A stretch of 64,000 nt of DNA from CAVZZV01 sp963779845 (GCA_963779845.1 CAVZZV010000006.1:626612-690611); one strand, 5' to 3'; positions 52,616-61,180 are shown, counted from the first letter of the stretch. Made by a program: numbers and translations. Notes: generated from the letters alone by a model not told the origin.

Positions 52616-52836
52616 GACTTAATACGAATTTTTCTTTCCCTTTCAGCTGCGAAAGATAAACATGCTGATATATCTTCTTCGGTAATTTCAGGAAAATCTG
52701 CAGTAATTTCCTTTTTTGTCATACCAGATGCCAGCCAACTTAGCACGTCATACACTGAAATGCGAGTATCACGAATACAAGGCTTTCCGAATCTTTTTTC
52801 GGGATTTATTGTAATGATATTTTGATAATTGGTCAT
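52612..52836 (-). CDS. DUF433 antitoxin
   Basis: 74 aa from MTNYQNIITINPEKRFGKPC, the standard DUF433 start; upstream in-frame codons run into the attC. The core IRDTRISVYDVLSWLASGMT and FPEITEEDISACLSFAAERE is diagnostic. DUF433 and DUF5615 form a recognised TA pair. Confidence 0.93.
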   Translation of the reverse strand: MTNYQNIITINPEKRFGKPCIRDTRISVYDVLSWLASGMTKKEITADFPEITEEDISACLSFAAERERKIRIKS

Positions 52837-52883
52837 ACTACAAATATAACATAATTTTCGTGTTTTGGTTTTCTTACGCATGT

Positions 52884-53015
52884 ACTCTAACGGACAGCTA
52901 TATGCGCCGTGCGGGATTTCAAAGCATTTTCTTGTCAAACTACAGTAAAGTTTGATTGAAAAACTGTCGCTCGAATACGCTATATCCCCCGCATGGCGTA
53001 TATAGCATGTTGTAA
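52884..53015. repeat. attC site 32 (last before IS21)
   Basis: Left core CTCTAAC, right core GTTGTAA. Arms AGCTATATGCGCCGTGCGGG and CCCGCATGGCGTATATAGC are almost perfectly complementary. Confidence 0.9.
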
Positions 53016-53023
53016 GCTGGCTG

Positions 53024-53302
53024 TCATTCATTTTTGTTATTCATCAATCGATTAATATTCACCCCAAAAGTCAGGCTGAAATATTTATCATTTATTGCTA
53101 AACCATTTGATTCTAAGTTGTTTGTCAAGGCAGGATTATAATCCATATCAATAAATATTAGGTCTTTGTATGTAACCCCGAAACCGATTATTGCTCCCAA
53201 TGTAAATTTATAGAAATCATTATACAGGTCAGTGTTCAATTCATGGTCTTCTCCTTGAAAATCAAGAATTACACCACGATAATCCAATAAATAATCTCCA
53301 CG
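53024..53302 (-). pseudogene. C-terminal fragment of an outer-membrane protein, cut by IS21
   Basis: About 92 codons readable from the IS21 border: QRGDYLLDYRGVILDF, then FTLGAIIGFGVTYKDLIFID and DKYFSLTFGVNINRLMNN. The strand pattern fits the end of a small beta-barrel. No signal peptide or start remains on this side, and none is found beyond the other IS21 end. Confidence 0.7.
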
Positions 53303-53390
53303 CTGGATATTTCGGTGATACTGACCCCCAATTCGGCCATACTGACCCCCTTCAGGTTTTAAATCAAAGAACAGATACGAACTGACATTA

Positions 53391-53790
53391 TTACCGTTTT
53401 CTTCTTAAACTTTCTCCTTTAAGTTCCATCCTATATGAAGTATGCACCATTCGATCCAAAATTGCATCAGCAATGGTTGCTTCACTTATGATATCATACC
53501 AGCTTGCAATGGGTAACTGACTTGCTATTATCGTTGATTTTTTGCCATGTCTATCTTCAATAATTTCCATCAAGTCGAACTGCTGCTGCTGTTCCATGTT
53601 TGTTAGCCCAAAATCGTCCAGGATAAACAAGGATGTTTTTGCAATTTTATCAAAAAATTTCAAGATGTTACCCTCTAAGCGGGCCATTTTTATTCTTAAC
53701 ATAAATTTTTGCGTATTAAAATATGCCACACTGTATCCATGTGAACATGCGTGATGGCCTAATGCCGAAGCCAGGAAGCTTTTTCCGCAG
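53391..53790 (-). pseudogene. istB: istB 3' part (IS21 helper ATPase, disrupted)
   Basis: C-terminal ~132 codons of IstB: CGKSFLASALGHHACSHGYS (rest of Walker A), LFILDDFGLTNMEQQQ (Walker B) and ADAILDRMVHTSYRMELKGE. Joined to 57297-57616 with one CCGCAG removed, it gives an uninterrupted 239-residue IstB, so the split is caused solely by the RIT insertion. Confidence 0.9.
53785..53790. repeat. RIT flanking direct repeat, left
   Basis: CCGCAG, repeated at 57291-57296. The uninterrupted istB needs only one copy. Confidence 0.8.
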
Positions 53791-53910
53791 ATTATGTAAA
53801 GTTTTACATAATCTTGGTTATGTAAAGCAAATAATAATGTAAAGTATATCACATAAAGCATTGTAATTCAACAATGCGGTAGCGTTCTACTTTACATTAT
53901 TTTTTCACTT

Positions 53911-54927
53911 TCACTTGAAGTTCTTCAGCCACTCCAATAGATTATCATTGTTCGTCCATAAAGGTTCTTCTTTTTTAATAACATCTGCATACGCTTTTTC
54001 TATTGCTTCACGCTTTTGTTTAGAGTCAACCCTTGCATAAACTTCAGTTGTTTGTACCAACTCATGACCAAGTATATCACGAATGTAAACCAGATTTACA
54101 CCGGCCTGTAGAAGATGCATGGCTTTTGAGTGCCTGATCGAGTGTGGGCTGATCTTTTCTGGGACCAACTTCTGATCTTTCATTCTTGCCGTGCTTGCAT
54201 AGTCCTGAAGAATGTAATGAACTCCTGCACGGGTAAGCTTTTCTCTACGGCTGTTATAAAACAAGGGATGCATATTTACATGAGGTTCAAGCAAGTTATT
54301 CTTCTCCATGTAATTTTTCAAGTGCACCACTTGTTGATCCATTAGAGGAACGATCCTGGCTTTGTTTCCTTTGCCAACCAATCTAATCGTATATGGCTTT
54401 GTCAGTCGTACGCTTGATGCCGTAAGATCAATAACCTCCTGCACTCGTGCAGCAGAGTCATACATCAGTGCAAGCATAGTAAGATCACGCATTCCCTTTT
54501 TTGTAGAAAGATCGGGTTGTGCAAAAAGTAATTTAATACCCTCTATTGTTAAATAATTCATCGTACGTTTCTTAGCCTTTTTGACCTTAATAGAGAGTAT
54601 TTGCTGCCATTCATTAATATTCTCAGGAGCATCGTACTGCAAAAAATTAAAAAATGAGTGTATGGCTGCGAGGCGGACATTGCGGGTAGAGTCACTACAT
54701 TTTCTTTCTCGCTGAAGCCACTCCAGAAATTCAACAATACATTCTTTTGTAATATCTTTAAGGGACAGCTTGTTTACACTGATCTTTTTTTGTGATTCAA
54801 CAAAGCCAATAAACAAGATAAAAGTAATCTTGTAGGAGTTTATGGTATTGGCACTCACCCCTCTTTCTCCCGGAAGATATTTTGATAAAAAATCGGTAAG
54901 GCTTTTAGAAAAATCAGTCGGCTTCAT
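53911..54927 (-). CDS. RIT tyrosine recombinase C
   Basis: 338 aa. N-terminal SAM-like core-binding domain (SKYLPGERGVSANTINSYKI); catalytic residues Arg in SAARVQEVIDL, HxxR in SPHSIRHSKAMHL, GH in ILGHELVQTTE and Tyr in VYARVD. Third gene of the trio, overlapping the second by 14 bp. Not an integron integrase: it belongs to the element inside istB. Confidence 0.92.
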   Translation of the reverse strand: MKPTDFSKSLTDFLSKYLPGERGVSANTINSYKITFILFIGFVESQKKISVNKLSLKDITKECIVEFLEWLQRERKCSDSTRNVRLAAIHSFFNFLQYDAPENINEWQQILSIKVKKAKKRTMNYLTIEGIKLLFAQPDLSTKKGMRDLTMLALMYDSAARVQEVIDLTASSVRLTKPYTIRLVGKGNKARIVPLMDQQVVHLKNYMEKNNLLEPHVNMHPLFYNSRREKLTRAGVHYILQDYASTARMKDQKLVPEKISPHSIRHSKAMHLLQAGVNLVYIRDILGHELVQTTEVYARVDSKQKREAIEKAYADVIKKEEPLWTNNDNLLEWLKNFK

Positions 54928-55903
54928 AACACTGAGTTTTATTAAGGTCTGGAAAAATATGAGAACAGATTTTATTTACACTTTTGATAAGTGAAGGGTA
55001 CATTTCTGCTGTCAGCCGTACATATTTATCAGTTGCTGCAAGTGATTGATGTCCTAGATAGGTAGAGAGTATAGGAAGTGAGTAATACAGATCAAGTTCC
55101 TGTTCACACATTGATACCAACGAGTGAACTGCAAATGTATGTCTGAAGTCATGCAACCTGGGGCCAGCACCTTTGCCTTGGTGCGATATGCCGGAGCTAA
55201 AAAGAATTTTTCTGAACCACCTATAAGCTACGTAAGTTGTATTTGCTCCTCCAGCAGGATGGACAAAGAGATGGTTTATACCTTTTACAACTGGTCTTTG
55301 ATTCCTGTATTTCAGATAATCTTGTAAAGCTTCTGAGAGGGACTCGGAAAATGGAATGAGACGCTCTTTCCCATTTTTGCTGTCTCGGATCTTTAATACA
55401 TTACGCGTGACATCAACATCATTTATAGAAAGGCTCATGGCTTCACCTGTTCTGATTCCCGTGGAATAAAGTAGCCTAAAAAGGATAGGTATAAAAAACA
55501 TCCCTGTCCTTGGATTGCGGTTGTTTGCTTTGCTTTGATCAGCAATACTGAAGATTTTCAGAACCTCTTCCTTCGTAAAAATATAAGGAGTATAAGAACT
55601 CTTAAATGGTGGAAGTATTGGGATATAGGAAGCATGTCCAGTATCATTCATGTAAAATGCAAACTGTCTTACTACCTGTATCCTGTTGTTTCTGCTTTTC
55701 TCTGATTCATTGGGATGTCTGGCGCAGACCTCACTTGCAAGTTCCTTGGTTAAACCAATAGATGTCTCCTCTCTTTCAAATGCAATTTTATCAAACTTGC
55801 CCAATTCATATTCTGCTGCCTGATATTTAAATCCAAGACTTCTTTTTACAGATAGGAACTCTTTTATTGAGGGACCAAAGATACTATAAAATGGCTTACT
55901 CAT
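54914..55903 (-). CDS. RIT tyrosine recombinase B
   Basis: 329 aa. Arg in STGIRTGEAMSL, HDFRHTFAVHSL, LGHQSLAATDKYVRL with the nucleophile Tyr. A longer insert (MCEQELDLYYSLPILSTY) sits between the HxxR and GH boxes, as in RitB-type proteins. Overlaps the first gene by 8 bp. Confidence 0.92.
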   Translation of the reverse strand: MSKPFYSIFGPSIKEFLSVKRSLGFKYQAAEYELGKFDKIAFEREETSIGLTKELASEVCARHPNESEKSRNNRIQVVRQFAFYMNDTGHASYIPILPPFKSSYTPYIFTKEEVLKIFSIADQSKANNRNPRTGMFFIPILFRLLYSTGIRTGEAMSLSINDVDVTRNVLKIRDSKNGKERLIPFSESLSEALQDYLKYRNQRPVVKGINHLFVHPAGGANTTYVAYRWFRKILFSSGISHQGKGAGPRLHDFRHTFAVHSLVSMCEQELDLYYSLPILSTYLGHQSLAATDKYVRLTAEMYPSLIKSVNKICSHIFPDLNKTQCYEAD

Positions 55904-57155
55904 GGCAACCTCCTTTTTGCATATAAAAAGAAAATGGAATAGAAGGAACTTCGAGTGCGCACTGTTTAAGTGATAATGTGTCGATGCGCAGATAGAACAT
56001 GGTGGACATGGTGCTCGAATGTCCTAGTGCTTCAGATATAACAGGTAGTGGAGTTGTCTGGTCTAAAAGACAGGAAGCAAAACTGTGTCTCAATGCATGT
56101 GGCCCATGCTTTCTATTTCTCAAATCAATATTCGCCCGCTTAAGATAGAACTGAACAGAGTTTGCTATATCGTGCGTTGCGATTTTTTCATGCGGGGATA
56201 CGATTTGCAGAAAGCAATAATTTTCATTAGACTGAGGCCTTCCGTATTTTAGATAATCAATGATTGCATTCCCCACTTCTGGCAGTATTGGCAGTGTTAC
56301 ACTTTTACCGGTTTTCTTTTGCTCAAAAATAAACTCATTTGTTTGCCAGAAAATATTCTCGAACTTAAGATTTGCAATGTCAGACGATCTAAATCCTAAT
56401 TTTAGTGCAAGCAAAAACATGGCATAATCTCTCTTCCCTTTAGGGTTACCTCTGTCAATGGAACTGATAAATTGCTCAATCTCTTCTTTTGTAAAAGTGG
56501 AAGGCAGTTTAGGCTGTTGTTTATAATTATCCGATGGTATTTTTTTTGAGTAATCGGTACTGACAAGTTCCCTTTCGAACAAATATTGCATATAACTCCT
56601 GAAAATGCATAGAGCTACATGTCTTGCTGCCGGCTTATGAGGATTAAGCCCACCAGTAAATTGTAAAATCTCTGAAGAGGTGATTCTACGCACCGATCTG
56701 ATTCGTTTTTCACTTAAGAAGCAATTGAATGCATGCAGGTATATCTTATAGTTGGTTATTGTCGCTTTTGATAGACTATAAATCGTTGTTTTATAATCAA
56801 TGAAGTCCATCATTGATTTTCCTATTACTCCATTCAGCTCCTTAGGTGATTTTCTTCTCATTCCAAGTAGGACTCTGCCTGTGTTCTGAAAATCATCAAG
56901 AGCTTCGATTTTACTTACAAAGTGCTTTTTGGTCATTGGTAGGTTCTCGAACTTATATTTCCCAAGTTCTGATACAAGAAAGGCTTCGCCGATTTTAGCG
57001 GTATAAATCTTCAGGCGATGAACCGCCATGTAAGTCTTTAATTTTCCCCATGCTATCAGGTACTTTCTAACAATAGGCTCTGACCTATGGATGCTTCTTA
57101 AATAACGGAGGAAGTCTTCCGTTAACTCATCAATGGTTTGCTTTTTTTGTTCCAT
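55896..57155 (-). CDS. RIT tyrosine recombinase A
   Basis: 419 aa, the largest of the trio, as in known RIT elements. Arg in KLGFRSSDIANL, HALRHSFASCLL, LGHSSTMSTMFYLRI with Tyr. The first ~190 residues are the core-binding region. First gene of the operon, about 50 bp from the subterminal ATAATGTAAAGT box. Confidence 0.92.
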   Translation of the reverse strand: MEQKKQTIDELTEDFLRYLRSIHRSEPIVRKYLIAWGKLKTYMAVHRLKIYTAKIGEAFLVSELGKYKFENLPMTKKHFVSKIEALDDFQNTGRVLLGMRRKSPKELNGVIGKSMMDFIDYKTTIYSLSKATITNYKIYLHAFNCFLSEKRIRSVRRITSSEILQFTGGLNPHKPAARHVALCIFRSYMQYLFERELVSTDYSKKIPSDNYKQQPKLPSTFTKEEIEQFISSIDRGNPKGKRDYAMFLLALKLGFRSSDIANLKFENIFWQTNEFIFEQKKTGKSVTLPILPEVGNAIIDYLKYGRPQSNENYCFLQIVSPHEKIATHDIANSVQFYLKRANIDLRNRKHGPHALRHSFASCLLDQTTPLPVISEALGHSSTMSTMFYLRIDTLSLKQCALEVPSIPFSFYMQKGGCHE

Positions 57156-57290
57156 TACATCATATTTTAAAGTTTGATAGACACTATTGTCTATTTCAAT
57201 CTAAAATATAATGTAAAGTGCATGAACGGATCAATGTTGATAAAAAGCAATTTGATGGACCAACTTTACATTATCATTTGCTTTACATAA

Positions 57291-57296
57291 CCGCAG
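57291..57296. repeat. RIT flanking direct repeat, right
   Basis: CCGCAG, the second copy of the 6-bp flank. Confidence 0.8.
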
Positions 57297-57616
57297 CCTG
57301 TAGCTCCCGTTATTATGATCGATTCGCCTTTGGTTATGTACTGGCAGGTTGCCAGATCCGTTATCAGACTTTTATCCAATCCTCTTGAGGATTCATAATT
57401 CAACTCTTCTAAACTGGCCTGGTAACGGAACCTTGCACTTTTTAAGAGTCTGTCAAAGCGACTATTGCTTCTTTCATCTTCTTCGGCCTGCAGAAGTTTT
57501 TCCAAGCCGTCACTAAATGACAACTCATGAGTACTGCGGGTTTCGGACATTGCTTCCCAGCTGCGCAGCATACCCTTTAAGCGCAACTGCTTTAGTTTTG
57601 ATTCAATTTGTGCCAT
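57291..57616 (-). pseudogene. istB: istB 5' part (disrupted)
   Basis: N-terminal ~108 codons of IstB: LKQLRLKGMLRSWEAMSETR, then ESIIITGATGCG, the first half of Walker A. Then the frame runs into the RIT end (YVKQMIM) and stops. The start is 5 bp after the istA stop. Confidence 0.9.
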
Positions 57617-57621
57617 ACGAT

Positions 57622-59184
57622 TTAAAATTTAATGGTTAACTGTTTATAATAATCCTTCCCCCGGATATTCCCATGCTCAGGCAAAGGGGGAGGATGCATT
57701 TCCTGAGCAGGCTGTTTTTTCAGATTCTCTATGATGTTTAATATGAACCGATAAGAATAACACTTGCATGCAATTGCCTCTACACAGGCTTTATTAAAGA
57801 TATCAGGATCCGTTTTCCGGTGCAGACTTAAGAGTCCGTCGCAGGTTCGGTAATTTTGTTCCGGATGCCTTCCTCCTTCAAAGAGAAGTTGGATAACCTG
57901 AAGCATCTCTTTGGATTTCTTTTCTGCACGCTGCATATAATACGAAGGACTGCGGTCCAGATAGTGCTGGTGATGGGAACATAAGTGTTCTTTTACCGAG
58001 GTATATTTCCCTGGAATGTAACTTCGTTGATGGATGGCAACCATGATGCCCCGGATATATATGCGAACCATTGAACGGGTATAAATAACCTTGGCCGTTT
58101 CCCCGATCCATTGATAAGGCACGCTATAATAATGTTTATCACAACTCAGCAGGATGTAATTGTTCTTTGCAACTTTTAACTCTCTGTAGTATTTGATTTC
58201 ATAAGGTTCCTTCGGCAAGGGTTGCAAGATTGGCTTTTCATTGGCTAAAAAGCGTTCCTCACGGCAATATGGCTTTTGTTGCATCCGGGTTTGGTTATGA
58301 TCCTTGTTTTTTCCTGCTATGGCCTGATTCAACGAATGCAAATCAAAAAACAGTTGCTTGCGCAGTTTTGCATACACTCTGGAGTAAGCCAGTTTAACCT
58401 GATTTTCAACCAGTGCTTTATCTTTTGGACTGGCCACTCTTGTGGGGATAATAGCCATGTTGTAATGGTTGCAGAAGTCTTCCAGCGCCCGGTTAATATC
58501 CGGATCATACCGACTTGCTTTGATAATCGCTGACTTCAAATTATCGGGGATCAGGATCAATGGCACTCCTCCCAGATATTCCAAACAACACCGCAAGGCA
58601 TAAATAAAATCTTCTATGCACTGGCTTCGTACAGCCATAACAAATGAATAATCCGAATACGGCAGGCAGGCAACAAATACAGCGCACCAGATGATTTCGC
58701 CTGTATTTTTGTCTACATAGGACATCTTCTTTCCGGCAAAGTCCACAAACAACTTATCTCCCGGTTTATGCTCTAAAACCATCGAAGGTTTACGCGCAAT
58801 AAGCTGTTGTTTGAGATGATAGCAAAACTGGGTGTAACCATACCCTGAAGGGTAATCCGCCTTGTACTCTTCCCATAGCAATCGCCGGTTGACACCATGT
58901 TTTGGCAATTCCTTTTCAAAATATTCAAGATGTGCTTTAAGATGCTCAAAGCGTTCATCTTTATAGGCTGGATTACCCGCATGAAATTTTATTTCCAGCT
59001 CTGGTCCCTCTAGTAAAAGCAAGTCATCAATACTCATTTTTATCAGCACCAATTTGGTCAAATAGGCCTTGACTGTATTTTTACTGATCCCCAGGCTTCG
59101 GGCTATATATTTTCGACTCTTGCCCTGTTTTTGTAATTGCAATAATTGCTTAATCTGACTCATAGGTTTTGCTTTTCCAGCCAT
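57622..59184 (-). CDS. istA: IS21-family transposase IstA
   Basis: 520 aa, full length. Helix-turn-helix at the N-terminus (QKQGKSRKYIARSLGISKNT), DDE catalytic core with Asp in KLFVDFAGKK, Asp in LIPDNLKSAI and Glu in KALVENQVKLAYSR, and a C-terminal basic region. Intact, but its helper IstB is broken, so transposition should need an IstB supplied in trans. Confidence 0.93.
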   Translation of the reverse strand: MAGKAKPMSQIKQLLQLQKQGKSRKYIARSLGISKNTVKAYLTKLVLIKMSIDDLLLLEGPELEIKFHAGNPAYKDERFEHLKAHLEYFEKELPKHGVNRRLLWEEYKADYPSGYGYTQFCYHLKQQLIARKPSMVLEHKPGDKLFVDFAGKKMSYVDKNTGEIIWCAVFVACLPYSDYSFVMAVRSQCIEDFIYALRCCLEYLGGVPLILIPDNLKSAIIKASRYDPDINRALEDFCNHYNMAIIPTRVASPKDKALVENQVKLAYSRVYAKLRKQLFFDLHSLNQAIAGKNKDHNQTRMQQKPYCREERFLANEKPILQPLPKEPYEIKYYRELKVAKNNYILLSCDKHYYSVPYQWIGETAKVIYTRSMVRIYIRGIMVAIHQRSYIPGKYTSVKEHLCSHHQHYLDRSPSYYMQRAEKKSKEMLQVIQLLFEGGRHPEQNYRTCDGLLSLHRKTDPDIFNKACVEAIACKCYSYRFILNIIENLKKQPAQEMHPPPLPEHGNIRGKDYYKQLTIKF

Positions 59185-59572
59185 CGTATTCTGTCTTTGC
59201 GGTTAAAAAAACCGCTAAGAAATTAAAACCTGCGCAGAAAAATTATAAAGGGGTCAACATGCTCCGAATTTTATGCGGCGGCGAGCCACAAAAAAAAAAC
59301 AGCAAAACCAAAATAATCTATTAATAGGGGGTCAATATCTGCCGGAATGGCAGAATTATTTAGATCTTTTTCAGATCATTTTTGTCGGTTTTGAGTCCGA
59401 ATTTGGGGGGTCAATATGCTCCGTATTATCCAAACATGGCAGTCTGAAAACAAGAAAGTACTAAATTCTTTTAAGAATATTGTCCAGGTTATAGGGGGTT
59501 AAGACAGAATAATATGAACTATGGTTGTTAATGGTAGTTGTTAATGAATCATTACTTTTGATTGTTAACAAC

Positions 59573-59606
59573 AAAAAAGCCTGCTAATCAATCGATTGCA
59601 GGCTTT
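59573..59606 (-). terminator. Rho-independent terminator of tRNA-Glu
   Basis: On the minus strand, AAAGCCTGC and GCAGGCTTT pair across a 12-nt loop and are followed by further T. Lies immediately after the tRNA. Confidence 0.85.
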
Positions 59607-59611
59607 AAGTG

Positions 59612-59683
59612 TAGTCCGTAGGGGAATCGAACCCCTGTTACCAGGATGAAAACCTGGCGTCCTAACCCCTAGACGAACGGACC
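59612..59683 (-). tRNA. tRNA-Glu (anticodon UUC)
   Basis: A full cloverleaf can be drawn: acceptor GGTCCGT with ACGGACT, D-arm around CGTCTAGGGGTTAGGACG, anticodon arm CCAGG-TTTTCAT-CCTGG giving UUC, and T-arm AGGGG-TTCGAAT-CCCCT. CCA is not encoded. It lies between the IS21 right end and mpl. tRNA genes are common integration sites, but no att duplication is seen here. Confidence 0.95.
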
Positions 59684-59790
59684 CGGTAAAAAAACTTGTT
59701 CTTTGGGAGTGCAAAGATAATTTTACTTTTCAATCCTGCAAAAAAAAAATCGAAATATTTCACTCGTTTTATAGGCGTAAGGAGGGGAAA

Positions 59791-61149
59791 CTATTCAATT
59801 ATATTCGCTGCAATCTCCTGAAGATTCAAACCGGAGAAATTACCGGAGGACATGAAAACAATAATCTCTTCTTCCTTTTTGTTGTCGACCAGGAAATCTT
59901 TTAATTTATCGCGGTTATCAAAGACAAGCAGTCCCGGATCGTTAAAACATTCCCTGATAAAAGCAGAACTTACCGGTTCGAGATTTTTGTGTTTTACTAC
60001 TTCCGGATTGTAAAAAACCAGCGGTTTGTCGGCCGGCTTTAAGCTGTCTTTGTATTCCGGAAGAAAAGTCTTGTTTAGACTGCTGAATGTATGCAGTTCC
60101 AGGCAGGCAAGGATTTTCTTTTCGGGAAAAAGTTCCCGAAACCCTACCATCGTGGCCCTGACTTTGGATGGGGCATGGGCAAAATCAAGATAAATTTTAA
60201 CCTGATCATTGGAGGCAAGCAATTCCTGCCGTTTTGCAGCTCCCCTGAAACTAGTCATGGCTTCCAGAAATTCTGGTTTTCCTATGCCGAGCAAATCACA
60301 GATTTTCATGGCCCCACCAAGATTCTCCATGTTATAGTGGCCGAAGATATTCATATTGTAGGTCCTCTCTTCGTGCCGGATCACCACTTTCCCATGCTGA
60401 ATGAAGTAATCGGGGGGGGTATAGGAAATCCGGGCTATTCCCGGAGAGGCCTGATTGGCCACTTTCTCTACCTCGGGATCATTTTCGTTATAGACGAGGA
60501 TCCCATCCTTTGACATACTTAAGGTAAGCTGGACAAACTGGTCCAAATATTTGGGGAATTCCGGAAAAACATTTACGTGATCCCATGCAATGCCGGAAAT
60601 GAGGGCAATGTTGGCTTTATAGTGAAGAAATTTCGGGCGAAGGTCCAGGGGGGATGAGAGATACTCATCTCCTTCAAAGACCGCAATATCAGAGTCTTCT
60701 TCCAGTCCAACCATGGTCTCAAATCCTTCAAGTTGGGAACCTACCATGTAATCGAATTTCATCTGTTTTTTTTGCAGCACATGCATCACCATGGAGGTAA
60801 TCGTGGTCTTCCCATGAGAGCCCGCGATAACTATCCTCTTTTTATTTTTGGTCTGCTCGTACAGAAATTCGGGAAATGAATAAATGGGCAGCTCCAATTC
60901 GCGTGCTTTCTGTAATTCCGGATTGTCCTCCCGTGCATGCATCCCAAGGATAATTGCCTCGAGCTTATCGTGGATCCGGCTTTCATCCCAGCCGCTTTTT
61001 TCAGGAAGAAGCCCATATTTATTGAGCCGGCTATGGGCAGGTTCAAAAATTTCATCATCCGAACCAGTGACGGTATATCCCTTTTTGTGCAGGGCGATGG
61101 CCAGGTTGTGCATAACCGCACCGCCAATAGCTATGAAATGGATGTTCAT
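59791..61149 (-). CDS. mpl: UDP-N-acetylmuramate:L-Ala-gamma-D-Glu-meso-DAP ligase
   Basis: 452 aa, the length of Mpl. The N-terminal UDP-sugar domain (HFIAIGGAVMHNLAIALHKK, GYTVTGSDDEIFEP), the Mur ATP loop IVIAGSHGKTTITSM, FEGDEYLSSPLD with the metal-binding Glu, HVNVFPEFPKYLDQF, and the C-terminal DFAHAPSKVRATM. Mpl reattaches recycled murein tripeptide to UDP-MurNAc. MurC would look similar, but the GDEY and DFAHAP motifs favour Mpl. Confidence 0.9.
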   Translation of the reverse strand: MNIHFIAIGGAVMHNLAIALHKKGYTVTGSDDEIFEPAHSRLNKYGLLPEKSGWDESRIHDKLEAIILGMHAREDNPELQKARELELPIYSFPEFLYEQTKNKKRIVIAGSHGKTTITSMVMHVLQKKQMKFDYMVGSQLEGFETMVGLEEDSDIAVFEGDEYLSSPLDLRPKFLHYKANIALISGIAWDHVNVFPEFPKYLDQFVQLTLSMSKDGILVYNENDPEVEKVANQASPGIARISYTPPDYFIQHGKVVIRHEERTYNMNIFGHYNMENLGGAMKICDLLGIGKPEFLEAMTSFRGAAKRQELLASNDQVKIYLDFAHAPSKVRATMVGFRELFPEKKILACLELHTFSSLNKTFLPEYKDSLKPADKPLVFYNPEVVKHKNLEPVSSAFIRECFNDPGLLVFDNRDKLKDFLVDNKKEEEIIVFMSSGNFSGLNLQEIAANIIE

Positions 61150-61180
61150 TCAATTTGTTTTTACAAAGATAAGAGAAAAT

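Larger units (their letters stand above)
27514..53303 (-). other. Integron cassette array without integrase (CALIN), 32 attC-like sites
   Basis: About 25.8 kb in which every gene is on the minus strand and units of one or two genes alternate with ~130-bp imperfect palindromes. Each palindrome opens with YAAC and closes with GTTR, and has inner arms such as CGGCGGTAAGC facing GCTTACCG. Stop codons sit within ~10-20 bp of an attC, and in the HigA cassette the stop lies inside the core. For almost every unit, the bases after GTTR at its left end are the reverse complement of the bases before YAAC at its right end, as predicted for excisable circles. No IntI or attI is found. The right (transcription-start) end is cut by an IS21 element. 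Confidence 0.88.
53791..57290 (-). mobile_element. RIT element (recombinase in trio), 3.5 kb
   Basis: Three overlapping tyrosine recombinase genes fill it. Long inverted ends: left 53816-53845 and right 57261-57290 match at 29 of 30 positions when one is complemented (GGTTATGTAAAGCAAAT core). The left end carries an extra outer palindrome (ATTATGTAAA / TTTACATAAT, 53791-53812). Subterminal inverted boxes ACTTTACATTAT lie at 53889 and, complemented, at 57208. Flanked by CCGCAG repeats and inserted in the istB Walker A codons. Confidence 0.88.
53304..59432 (-). mobile_element. IS21-family element, interrupted by a RIT element
   Basis: It begins TGGATA and ends TATCCA (TG...CA termini of IS21). 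The ends carry inverted copies of a GATAnnnCGG ... TGACCCCC motif, with further internal copies of the TACTGACCCCC/GGGGGTCAATAT box at 53340 and at 59250, 59328, 59404. Genes istA and istB lie in order on the minus strand. Without the nested element it would be about 2.6 kb. No target duplication is visible, suggesting a later deletion or rearrangement at one border. Confidence 0.82.

Noticed and set aside
27514..53015. Repeats considered as a CRISPR array
   Set aside because: Units are ~130 bp, spaced 300-2400 bp with genes between, imperfectly palindromic, and no cas genes are present.
53911..57155. Tyrosine recombinases as the missing integron integrase
   Set aside because: They form a trio inside inverted repeats nested in istB, so they belong to a RIT element; none shows an IntI-like layout next to an attI.
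59432..59611. Possible N-terminal part of the outer-membrane gene beyond the IS21 right end
   Set aside because: No signal peptide or barrel-like frame can be read on the minus strand here.
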